Positions 1 through 7,006 of a stretch of DNA of 10,992 nucleotides are shown here, piece by piece. The translations under genes and the position numbers were made by a program. The stretch's first letter is position 1; each line of letters begins with the position of its first letter. Source of the DNA: Fidelibacterota bacterium (lineage in GTDB: Bacteria; Fidelibacterota; UBA2242). The notes beneath the pieces were generated by a model. That model searched no databases. It saw only the letters and a program-made list of their open reading frames with translations, and was not told where the DNA came from. The stretch lies in the NCBI GenBank assembly GCA_023229045.1, contig JALOAB010000052.1:1-10992 (forward strand), given 5' to 3'.

Positions 1-1490
1 CGAAATTCGATGCCATCCTCCGGCCCGAGACCGAGGTCGCCGATTTTCCAGATAAAGTATAAATCCTGTAAGGTGACGTTCAATTTCGCAAGCGGGAAAG
101 CCGCTTCCGCTTCACTCTCCTGATAATCGGTGTACTTTTTTATCAGACGATAGCGAATGGCGGCGCGCGTAAAGCCAAAATCATCGCTGATGCGAATACC
201 GAGCGGTATTTCCATATCGGCGGTCAGATCGAGATCATTTTTAGGACTCAGCAAAGCAATAGCCGGGTAGGCGTCCGGCGTCACCCGCAGGCGATATTTG
301 ATCGGATTGAGATTCGTGACCTGTTGCTCATCCGCAACGCTAATTTCGAACTGGTCGTCGTTTGTAACGGTGAATGTTCCGCTGGCACGTTCGTCTTTTG
401 TCATTAAAGCCAAAATATTACCGTCGCCGAAACGTAAATGACCTTCCGCGATTTTCTTATTGATGCGAATGTCCAGCGATAATTTTGTCCCGGGAATGGC
501 TTTAAACTCAGTGATATTCGCCTCCTGAATCTGCTCAGGCAAACCGGTATATTCAGGATATTTGAAACGAGTTCTGACCGCTAATATTTCCGGGCGGTTG
601 ATAACGCGAATCGTATCCGGTGAGGTGCTGATCTGCCGCCAGGGCTTGAACGGCGAACGATTCCGGACATAGGCAGTATAAACCAGGTCGTGCCGCAGAT
701 TATCGATCCGGTAGGTGCTGATTCCCGATGAATCGACCGCAATTGTTTCTTCCTGCAGATAATCCGGATACTGTAATGCGAGCGCCAAATTATGCGGAAA
801 ACGACCTTCGCATTTGAATCCGACTGTCACGGAATCGCCGCCCAATACGCCGAACGATGCCCGCGTTGCGGTAATCGTGAAGGGTAATTGTACGGAATAA
901 TGATGTTTAGGATGCAGAAGTCGCACTGCGGCATTTTTGAAATAAGCCGGTTGCAAGGCAATGATCAAACTGGTACAGAAGACAGCAATCAGCAACCAGC
1001 GTGAGGCTTTGCGGCTTTCCGCAATCGGAACGATATTTTCGAATGAGCGCGGCGAAATTTTATGAGCTATGCGATCTAACGAGTATTCGATCAGCTGGGT
1101 TGAATAACCACGTGCCGGTTGCACCAGGTTTTCCTTCAACTGGAGCGCATTTAGCAGATCGTCTTTAATGTCAGGTTGATCGGCGCCGATTTTTTCAGCC
1201 AAATGAAAATCATCGTAGGCAGTTATCTTGCGTTGTAAAATTTTTATATGCCAGAACACCGGCACACATAAAAATATCAGACTGAAAATAATGAAGAAAA
1301 ATAGTATATCGCTCCGCACTGATGAATTGAAATAGCGAAAACCTTCAACCGTCACGATCAGGAATGCCACAATCAGCACCAGCAATGCAACCCGCAACAC
1401 ACCCAGCCGCCGAACGTGCCGCGCGAAAGCACGCCGCAGATGGTGGATTTTATTGTCGATCAGATTTATACTGGATGGATTTTTTCTCAT
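1..1490 (-). CDS. DUF4175-like membrane protein, C-terminus cut off by window edge
   Basis: Reading from ATG at 1490 gives 496 uninterrupted codons to the left edge, so the gene is partial. Seen: a basic N-terminus, two membrane segments (about residues 33-50 and 62-80), a cytoplasmic helical stretch, and a third membrane segment (about 163-180). A long beta-rich, presumably periplasmic part with Ig-like character follows. Family-type motifs are RLLHP near 190, YPEYTGLP at 311-318, a 'GTKLSLDIRINKKI' stretch at 334-347 and DDFGFTRAAIRYRL at 436-449. These resemble the DUF4175 family, which usually exceeds 700 residues, so roughly a third or more is missing. The start codon directly follows the DUF4159 stop (TAA then ATG, no gap), which suggests translational coupling. 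The function is unknown; family members often lie near MoxR/BatA-type genes. I am fairly sure of the reading frame and moderately sure of the family. Confidence 0.68.
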   Translation of the reverse strand, partial: MRKNPSSINLIDNKIHHLRRAFARHVRRLGVLRVALLVLIVAFLIVTVEGFRYFNSSVRSDILFFFIIFSLIFLCVPVFWHIKILQRKITAYDDFHLAEKIGADQPDIKDDLLNALQLKENLVQPARGYSTQLIEYSLDRIAHKISPRSFENIVPIAESRKASRWLLIAVFCTSLIIALQPAYFKNAAVRLLHPKHHYSVQLPFTITATRASFGVLGGDSVTVGFKCEGRFPHNLALALQYPDYLQEETIAVDSSGISTYRIDNLRHDLVYTAYVRNRSPFKPWRQISTSPDTIRVINRPEILAVRTRFKYPEYTGLPEQIQEANITEFKAIPGTKLSLDIRINKKIAEGHLRFGDGNILALMTKDERASGTFTVTNDDQFEISVADEQQVTNLNPIKYRLRVTPDAYPAIALLSPKNDLDLTADMEIPLGIRISDDFGFTRAAIRYRLIKKYTDYQESEAEAAFPLAKLNVTLQDLYFIWKIGDLGLGPEDGIEF

Positions 1491-2162
1491 TTATTGCATT
1501 AGCGAAAAAATGACAATATTGGCGCCCATTTTCAACGCGGCATGGCGTTTCTCTTCGGGATCGTTGTGAACTTCGGGATTTTCCCAGCCGTCGCCCAGAT
1601 CGCATTCATAGGTATAAAACACAACCAAACGCCCTTTGTAAAATATTCCCAATCCCTGGGGCGGTTTATTGTCATGTTCATGGATTTTCGGCAGACCGTT
1701 TGGGAACTCGTATAAAATATGATAGATCGGATGATCGAACGGCAATTCGACCAGGTCGTTATCGGGAAAAACGCGCTTGATCTCGCGTCGAAAGGATTGA
1801 TCCAAACCGTAATTATCGTCGGCATGCAGAAACCCGCCATTCTGCAAGTGCTGACGCAGTCGCAGTACCTCTTCGTCGCTGAAACGCACATTGCCGTGAC
1901 CATTCAGATAAAGATACGGATATGCAAAAAAGTCCTTATCCATTATACCGACCCGCACCTCATCCGTAGCCACGTCCATATTGGCGTTTTCATGCAGGAA
2001 TTTCAGCAGATTCGGCAACGAACTCGGATTGCTGTACCAGTCGCCCCCGCCGTCATATTTTAGACGCGCGATCGTAAATTTGCCAAGCAGATTCTTAGAC
2101 TGACCGGACACGCTCAGAACTGCAATTAAAATTACTATTATGGATTTGATGACTTTTTTCAA
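1491..2162 (-). CDS. DUF4159 domain protein with N-terminal signal peptide
   Basis: The protein is about 223 residues from the TTG at 2162. It has an N-terminal signal sequence (KKVIKS followed by a hydrophobic IIVILIAVLSV core) and then a single DUF4159 domain. Recognisable family features are the 'KYDGGGDWY' start, 'YLNGHGNVRFSDEE', 'GGFLHADDNYG', and a terminal 'GRLVVFYTYECDLGDGWE' followed by 'KMGANIVIFSL'. The fold is thought to resemble class I glutamine amidotransferases, but no activity is established. The protein is probably exported to the periplasm. The frame stays open to a TTG at 2225, and no ATG lies upstream of the domain. I prefer TTG 2162 because it begins the signal peptide cleanly and GAAGGA lies just upstream, although its spacing of 3 nt is short. 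It is the first gene of a two-gene unit with the DUF4175-like gene. Family assignment is confident; function is not known. Confidence 0.82.
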   Translation of the reverse strand: MKKVIKSIIVILIAVLSVSGQSKNLLGKFTIARLKYDGGGDWYSNPSSLPNLLKFLHENANMDVATDEVRVGIMDKDFFAYPYLYLNGHGNVRFSDEEVLRLRQHLQNGGFLHADDNYGLDQSFRREIKRVFPDNDLVELPFDHPIYHILYEFPNGLPKIHEHDNKPPQGLGIFYKGRLVVFYTYECDLGDGWENPEVHNDPEEKRHAALKMGANIVIFSLMQ

Positions 2163-2265
2163 TTTTCCTTCGAATCTCGCATTATCAAACACGGTGAATT
2201 TACTATACGCCCGACCGCCTAACAAGTTTCCGGCTAAATTTTTAAGGAACTCGCCGGGGATCGTG

Positions 2266-2294
2266 TATTAATATAGTTTGACATAGATTATCAA
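2266..2294 (-). promoter_or_regulatory. Candidate sigma70-type promoter for the DUF4159-DUF4175 unit
   Basis: Read on the minus strand, TTGATA (2294-2289) is separated by 17 bp from TTAATA (2271-2266). The predicted start of transcription is near 2259, upstream of both possible TTG starts of the DUF4159 gene. The prediction rests on consensus matching only. The site overlaps the plus-strand candidate in the same gap, so the two promoters may compete. Confidence 0.33.
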
Positions 2295-2304
2295 CGACTA
2301 TTAA
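2278..2304 (+). promoter_or_regulatory. Candidate promoter for the barrel-TPR gene and rnhA
   Basis: A perfect TTGACA -35 hexamer at 2278-2283 is followed after 15 bp by TATTAA (2299-2304). The spacing is shorter than the optimal 17 bp. The resulting leader would be about 85 nt and contains a tandem ATTTTCA 7-mer (2341-2354). I see no Shine-Dalgarno sequence before the ATG at 2396. Nothing else is recognisable in this gap of about 170 bp. Confidence 0.33.
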
Positions 2305-2395
2305 CCCCGAGTCGCATTCCAAATCAATCTCCAATTTTATATTTTCAATTTTCAATTATAGAACTATTCGTCATTATCCTCTTTATTTTTTCACG

Positions 2396-4180
2396 ATGGA
2401 TGATTATTTTCTGTCCGTGACGCGATTCATAAAATGTGTTCTAATAATTGTCATACTGACCACCAGTCTCGCGGCGCAATGGTATTTCAAGATCGCCAAC
2501 GCCATCCGGGGTCCCATCGAATACCGCGCGCCTTTAAAAATGACGCTATTTGAAGTCAAAACCGGCCTGCAAAATTTCGGGATTAGGACCCAGCCGCTAT
2601 ACTTCGACAGCACTGAAAGCAATTATGATAATTACGATCCTTTCTACTCACGCATTATGAATAGCGTCGAATTAGATTTACTCAAATTCAACTGGCTGGT
2701 CTATCTTGTTCCGCAAAACATGCTCGATTTCCAAACCGGGATTGGCGGTAAATACTCCTATTCATTAATTAAATATCCTCTACCCTCCGCCTGGCCGCAA
2801 TACATGCCGGCTTCCAGCGATCAGCTCTATCTGGCGCCGCGGGTGTATGAAATCAACCTGAATCAGTCGGTAATTTTCCAGTGGTCTTCCAAGGTTTATA
2901 ACTATTTTACATTCAGCTATGGTCAAGCCTGGGGCTCTGCCTATAAAACTCATTTTAACGATCATTTCCTTTACCAGAAAGGCAATACCTATTCCTATGC
3001 ATTCGGTATTAAATTCCTGGGCAGTGTCGGATATAGGCTCAAGGAAGGTTACGGCATCGAAGTGCGTTACACCCGCGCCGATTTCGGCAACCTGCGTGAT
3101 CCACATCGCATCAGTCCCATTACCAAAGTAAATTTCAACACAATCGGCATATCGTTAGCCTTTAATTCCAATCTTGGCGGCGGGCGGACTTCGGGCGACG
3201 AAGCCAAAGCGCTCTATCAAACCCGCGACTATCTGGCGGCCAAGGCGACTTTTGAAGAATTCATTGAAACTAATCCACGGCATCCGCGACTCTTTAAAGC
3301 CCGCTATATGATTAAAGAGTGTGACAAGCGCATCCCTTACCAGGAAATCCTTTTGGCGGAATCCTTTATCGAAGCTCAGAATTTTTCGAAAGCCGCCGAA
3401 TACCTGGCGCGCGCCAAAGTCACGCGCAATCTGACCCTGCTGGGACGCATCGATGAAAACTACCAGAAAATCATCACCTGGTTTGCCAATACTATGGATT
3501 CAACTATATCCGCTAATGAAATTGATGAGGCTGAGAAAATTGCATTTGAAACTGAAAAACTCAATATTCCCGGCATTGACGATCTGCTCAGTCGTTACCG
3601 CAGTGAAATCTATTTCCACCGCGGAGCGGTTTTCACCGAATACGGATACTGGGAAAAAGCAGTCGATTTCTTCGATTACGCTGTTCAGCAATATCCACCG
3701 ATTCGCGAGCGGGTCGAACCTTATTTGATAAAAATCGCCAACGGTTACATTAATGACGCTAATCTTTCAATCGACAAGCAGAGCATCGCCCTGGCGCTGG
3801 AATCATTGAGCAAGGCGACCGCTCTCCGACCGGATATCCGCAACCTGACCATCCCCTACATCAACAGCCTGGAAGAAGGCATCGCCTACCTGAAACAACA
3901 AGCCGCCAAGCAGAAAGTCCATGAATCCATTGACCGCACTTTCAATCCGCCACCCAGGACACCTGAACCGGAAATCGGCATGAGCGCCGTACAAATTAAA
4001 AAACTGCTCGGTCAGCCTGGTTCCCAGACCAATCTGGAAACCAGCGGTGCGCGCGTTTACGAACTCTGGATTTATCGCTATCCGGATGGCAAAGAATTAC
4101 ATATTTATTTTGATAATGATATAATAGTTAAAATGGAAACTGTACCGTCCTACGGTAAAGTCCCATTAACGGAAAATTAG
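2396..4180 (+). CDS. Outer-membrane barrel / TPR / BamE-like fusion protein
   Basis: This 594-residue protein has three parts. Residues 1-28 are a signal peptide with a likely cleavage near SLAA/Q. Residues of about 40-257 are rich in alternating aromatic and polar strands (for example YNYFTFSYGQAWGS, YGIEVRYTRADFG, FNTIGISLAFN), resembling a small outer-membrane beta-barrel. Residues of about 265-500 are helical and TPR-like, with the tell-tale 'ALYQTRDYLAAKATFEEFI', 'AQNFSKAAEYLARA', 'YGYWEKAVDFFDYAVQQYP' and 'ALALESLSKATALRP'. A proline-rich linker (about 518-525) leads to a C-terminal SmpA/OmlA (BamE)-like domain, about 527-582, with 'GMSAVQIKKLLGQPG' and 'ELHIYFDNDIIVKMET'. The protein probably sits in the outer membrane with its helical and BamE-like parts in the periplasm. 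Its role is unknown; scaffolding or envelope assembly is inference. It abuts rnhA (TAGATG). I am sure of the gene and fairly sure of the TPR and BamE-like parts; the barrel is less certain. Confidence 0.75.
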   Translation: MDDYFLSVTRFIKCVLIIVILTTSLAAQWYFKIANAIRGPIEYRAPLKMTLFEVKTGLQNFGIRTQPLYFDSTESNYDNYDPFYSRIMNSVELDLLKFNWLVYLVPQNMLDFQTGIGGKYSYSLIKYPLPSAWPQYMPASSDQLYLAPRVYEINLNQSVIFQWSSKVYNYFTFSYGQAWGSAYKTHFNDHFLYQKGNTYSYAFGIKFLGSVGYRLKEGYGIEVRYTRADFGNLRDPHRISPITKVNFNTIGISLAFNSNLGGGRTSGDEAKALYQTRDYLAAKATFEEFIETNPRHPRLFKARYMIKECDKRIPYQEILLAESFIEAQNFSKAAEYLARAKVTRNLTLLGRIDENYQKIITWFANTMDSTISANEIDEAEKIAFETEKLNIPGIDDLLSRYRSEIYFHRGAVFTEYGYWEKAVDFFDYAVQQYPPIRERVEPYLIKIANGYINDANLSIDKQSIALALESLSKATALRPDIRNLTIPYINSLEEGIAYLKQQAAKQKVHESIDRTFNPPPRTPEPEIGMSAVQIKKLLGQPGSQTNLETSGARVYELWIYRYPDGKELHIYFDNDIIVKMETVPSYGKVPLTEN

Positions 4181-4678
4181 ATGAAAATTATTTACACCGA
4201 CGGAGCCTGTTCAGGCAACCCCGGTCGCGGCGGCTGGGCTACCCTGATCTTTACTGAGAATAAATTATTGAAAGTACTGGCCGGCTATCAGGCCGAGACG
4301 ACTAATAATCGCATGGAAATTATCGCCGCACTCAGTGGTTTGAAATACTTAAAGCCGGGCGAAAGCGCCGCCATTTACACCGACAGCCAATACCTGCGCA
4401 ATGGCATCACCACCTGGATGATCAACTGGAAAATGAAAAACTGGAAAACCGCCGACAAGAAGCCCGTCAAGAATCAGGAACTCTGGCGCGAACTTGATGC
4501 CCTGAATCATCCTGGAATTTCCTGGATTTACGTTCAGGGACATAGCGATAATCTGTATAACGAAATCTGCGACCGCCTGGCGCGGAAAATGATTGTCGTT
4601 GAGGGGCGAAAAATCGACCTCAACGCCGAATTTGAAAAGTATTACTGGCAATTACGGAAAAAGAAAATCTCGCAATAA
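4181..4678 (+). CDS. rnhA: Ribonuclease HI
   Basis: RNase HI cleaves the RNA strand of RNA:DNA hybrids, removing R-loops, primers and misplaced ribonucleotides in the cytoplasm. The 165-residue length fits the bacterial type 1 enzyme (155 in E. coli). All catalytic residues are visible: D7 in YTDGACSGNPG, E46 in TTNNRMEI, D68 in YTDSQYL, and D131 in CDRLA, plus the supporting H121 in VQGHSDN. The substrate-binding basic handle is present (NWKTADKKPVKN, residues 87-98) and closely resembles the E. coli version. The ATG follows the upstream TAG directly, so translation is probably coupled to the outer-membrane fusion gene, an unexpected partner. The ribosome-binding site is weak (GGAAAA before the stop). 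The gene is convergent with pcrA, and a two-hairpin element separates them. Confidence 0.97.
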   Translation: MKIIYTDGACSGNPGRGGWATLIFTENKLLKVLAGYQAETTNNRMEIIAALSGLKYLKPGESAAIYTDSQYLRNGITTWMINWKMKNWKTADKKPVKNQELWRELDALNHPGISWIYVQGHSDNLYNEICDRLARKMIVVEGRKIDLNAEFEKYYWQLRKKKISQ

Positions 4679-4682
4679 AACT

Positions 4683-4774
4683 GTCATTTGAGCTAAATCG
4701 GAGTATCGCACTTTAGCCTCAACGATTCCTCGTCGTATCTCCTCGTGCCGCAGGCACTGTCACGGAGGAATGAC
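4683..4774. repeat. Two-hairpin foldback element with terminal inverted repeats (REP/MITE-like)
   Basis: The element has the ends GTCATT (4683-4688) and AATGAC (4769-4774), a 6-bp terminal inverted repeat. AAAC (4678-4681) and GTTT (4777-4780) outside it could extend the pairing. Inside are two successive hairpins. The first pairs TTGAGCTAAA (4688-4697) with TTTAG and CTCAA (4712-4722) across a one-base bulge. The second pairs ATTCCTC (4725-4731) with GAGGAAT (4765-4771) and encloses a perfect GTGCC-GCA-GGCAC stem-loop (4745-4757). No coding capacity and no target-site duplication is visible. The layout recalls small dispersed palindromic elements found between convergent genes. No second copy is apparent in this window, so repetitiveness is unproven. 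Confidence 0.5.
4688..4722 (+). terminator. Possible transcription terminator after rnhA
   Basis: A 10-bp stem (one bulged base) with a 14-nt loop lies 9 bp after the rnhA stop codon and faces the convergent pcrA gene. No U-tract follows it. Any terminator function would therefore be factor-assisted, or would rely on the larger second hairpin and the T-rich stretch near 4777-4791. It is part of the foldback element and the call is weak. Confidence 0.25.
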
Positions 4775-4789
4775 TGGTTTAAGTATGTT

Positions 4790-7006
4790 TTAATTAATAC
4801 TCAGGAAGCGGGCGACGATCGTTTTCCGCCCACAGGAACGGAAATGCACCGTAACCCGTGCATTCTGCCCAACGCCATCGATGTTCACCACTTGTCCCGC
4901 TCCAAAAATGCTGTGTGAGACGCGGGCGCCCGGCTTGATATTCAGGCTGGCTGGTGTGCTTATCTCAGGTTTAGTTGAATCACGCTTTTCTCCGGTCAGC
5001 GGGCGAGTCGTCACTCGGTCGGTCGCATAAGACCTGGTTCGGGTTGTTGATCGTGGTTTGCGACGGGCGGATATGACACTCTCAAGACTGCCACTGCTGG
5101 CAATCAACTCCTCCGGGATTTCATTGAAAAAAATCGATTCCGTTGAATAGGCAATTTCACCGGCACGCATGCGTTGACGTGCAGACGACAGAAAGACTTT
5201 TTCCTTGGCGCGGGTCAAGCCTACGTAGAACAGGCGGCGTTCTTCCTCGAGCGATTCACGCGTCAGATCGCGCTCGAGTGGCAGTAAGCCCTGATTTAGT
5301 CCACAAATAAATACTACCGGAAATTCCAAACCTTTGGCGCCATGCAGGGTCATCAGAGTAACGGCATTTTTGGTGTCTTCCCATTCGTCAATGGAAGTTG
5401 CCAGGGTAACATTTTCGAGGTAGGATTCAAGCGTTGGCTTATCGGTCGTCTGACAAAATTCGGTAATATCATTGAGAAATTCGTCAAGATTAGCCAGCCG
5501 TTCGGTGGCTTCTTCGCCCTCACTCTCTTTATAATAATTACGAAGTCCGATACTAACGAGAGCGATGCGCGTCCATTCCTCGAATGAAAGCGTTTTGCGC
5601 AATTTATTTAAATCGACGAGCTGTTCGTAGAACTTCTTCACGGCTTCCGTGGCACGCGAACCCAGATCGAGTTCATCCACATATTGCATGGCTGAGAAAA
5701 GTGGAATGTTTTTAGTATTGGCTAATTCCTCCAGATGCTGGAGGGTAGTTTTACCGATTCCGCGCGGCGGTAAATTAATTGTGCGTTTCAGGCTAATATC
5801 GTCATTTGGATTGGAAAGAATATGGAAAAAAGCTAAAATGTCTTTGATCTCTTTGCGTTCATAGAAACGCACTCCGCCAACGATGACATAGACGATATTA
5901 TTACGACGTAATATCTCCTCCAGAACGCGGGTTTGAGCATTCGTGCGATAAAGAATCGCAAAGTCTTTGAAATTGCGTTTATGCTGGATGATTTCACGTT
6001 GAATCTGGCTGGCAATCAGGGCGGCTTCGTCATACTCGCTTTCGGCATCGAGACGCACCAACTGCTCGCCGGCGCTTTTTTCCGACCACAGAGTTTTAAT
6101 AGCGCGCTGTTTATTGTGACTGACAACCGCTGAGGCGGCTTTTAAAATATTATTCGTCGATCGGTAATTCTGTTCAAGCTTGAAGGTTTTACATTTCGGA
6201 AAAACCTCGTTAAATCTGAGAATATTTTGGATGTCAGCGCCGCGCCAGCTGTAAATACTCTGGTCGTCATCTCCGACGACGCAAACACATTGATGTTTTT
6301 TGCCGAGCGCCTCGATTAAAAGGAATTGAGGACGGTTAGTGTCCTGGAACTCATCGACTAAAATTGACTGGTAAAGCGTTCGATATTTTTCAAGCACTTC
6401 TGGTTTGAGATTGAAGATTTTTAAGGGTAAAATCAACAGATCGTCGAAATCCACAGCCATAGCTTTATGCAGAGCTGTCTGATATAATGGATAAAGCTCC
6501 GCCACATAGCGATCGGTCAGAAATCCCGGTCTTGCGGTGAAATCATCCGGCTCGATCATGTGATTCTTCAGATAAGAGATTCTGCTCAGGATATTTTTCG
6601 GAGTAGTGGATTCCAGAATTATCGAATGATCACTGATAACTTTCTTGAGGAGTGCCAGTTGATCGTCAGTATCATAAATCGTAAAGTTAGAAGAATAGTC
6701 GAGGCATTCGATTTCTCGTCTCAAAAGCCGGGCACATATCGCGTGAAAAGTGCCGATATTGACCTGTCCGGCGTTTTTGCCGACATATTTTTCAACCCGA
6801 TCTCGCAGTTCGCGGGCGGCTTTATTAGTAAAAGTAACCGCCAGGATATTATGCGGCGCAACGATTTTCTTCTCGACCATATAGGCAACTTTGTGAGCTA
6901 GAACTTTGGTCTTGCCACTTCCGGCGCCGGCAAAGATCAGCGCCGGGCCGGCTGTATATTCAACGGCTTGACGTTGCTCCGAATTAAGACTTTCAAGGGA
7001 GTTCAA
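4790..7006 (-). CDS. pcrA: PcrA/UvrD-type SF1A DNA helicase with C-terminal Tudor-like domain
   Basis: This is a 3'-5' DNA helicase acting in nucleotide excision repair, replication restart and clearance of stalled transcription. The 738-residue length is typical. Motifs in order: Q-like LNSEQRQAV (8-15), Walker A AGAGSGKT (26-33), Ia AVTFTNKAA (56-64), II VDEFQD (217-222), III GDDDQSIYSWRGA (245-257), IV LEQNYRST (277-284), V LMTLHGAKGLEF (551-562) and VI RRLFYVGLTRAK (590-601). A Ser/Thr/Arg-rich linker (about 640-688) leads to a Tudor-like domain (about 690-735, 'GARVSHSIFGAGQVV') that binds RNA polymerase in PcrA/UvrD. The start is TTG at 7006, supported by AAAGGA at 7021-7016 nine bases upstream; no in-frame ATG lies there. 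The TTG overlaps the mltG stop (TTGA), so it is the last gene of the protease-mltG-pcrA unit. UvrD is an equivalent name; Rep is less likely because of the Tudor-like tail. Confidence 0.95.
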   Translation of the reverse strand: MNSLESLNSEQRQAVEYTAGPALIFAGAGSGKTKVLAHKVAYMVEKKIVAPHNILAVTFTNKAARELRDRVEKYVGKNAGQVNIGTFHAICARLLRREIECLDYSSNFTIYDTDDQLALLKKVISDHSIILESTTPKNILSRISYLKNHMIEPDDFTARPGFLTDRYVAELYPLYQTALHKAMAVDFDDLLILPLKIFNLKPEVLEKYRTLYQSILVDEFQDTNRPQFLLIEALGKKHQCVCVVGDDDQSIYSWRGADIQNILRFNEVFPKCKTFKLEQNYRSTNNILKAASAVVSHNKQRAIKTLWSEKSAGEQLVRLDAESEYDEAALIASQIQREIIQHKRNFKDFAILYRTNAQTRVLEEILRRNNIVYVIVGGVRFYERKEIKDILAFFHILSNPNDDISLKRTINLPPRGIGKTTLQHLEELANTKNIPLFSAMQYVDELDLGSRATEAVKKFYEQLVDLNKLRKTLSFEEWTRIALVSIGLRNYYKESEGEEATERLANLDEFLNDITEFCQTTDKPTLESYLENVTLATSIDEWEDTKNAVTLMTLHGAKGLEFPVVFICGLNQGLLPLERDLTRESLEEERRLFYVGLTRAKEKVFLSSARQRMRAGEIAYSTESIFFNEIPEELIASSGSLESVISARRKPRSTTRTRSYATDRVTTRPLTGEKRDSTKPEISTPASLNIKPGARVSHSIFGAGQVVNIDGVGQNARVTVHFRSCGRKTIVARFLSIN

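Noticed and set aside
1..1490. A frameshift or pseudogene in the leftmost gene
   Set aside because: The 496 codons translate without interruption and keep family-like motifs throughout. The gene is only cut by the window edge.
1719..2063. Plus-strand open frame of 114 codons inside the DUF4159 gene
   Set aside because: It lies wholly opposite a well-supported conserved gene, has no recognisable domain, and its composition looks like an antisense reading.
2341..2354. Tandem ATTTTCA repeat upstream of the barrel-TPR gene
   Set aside because: Only two copies in AT-rich DNA, which is too short to call a functional repeat.
4790..7006. Helicase as part of a defence system (for example a GajB-like UvrD helicase)
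   Set aside because: It is a full-length housekeeping PcrA with a Tudor-like tail, no nuclease domain, and no OLD-type nuclease partner (GajA-like) nearby.
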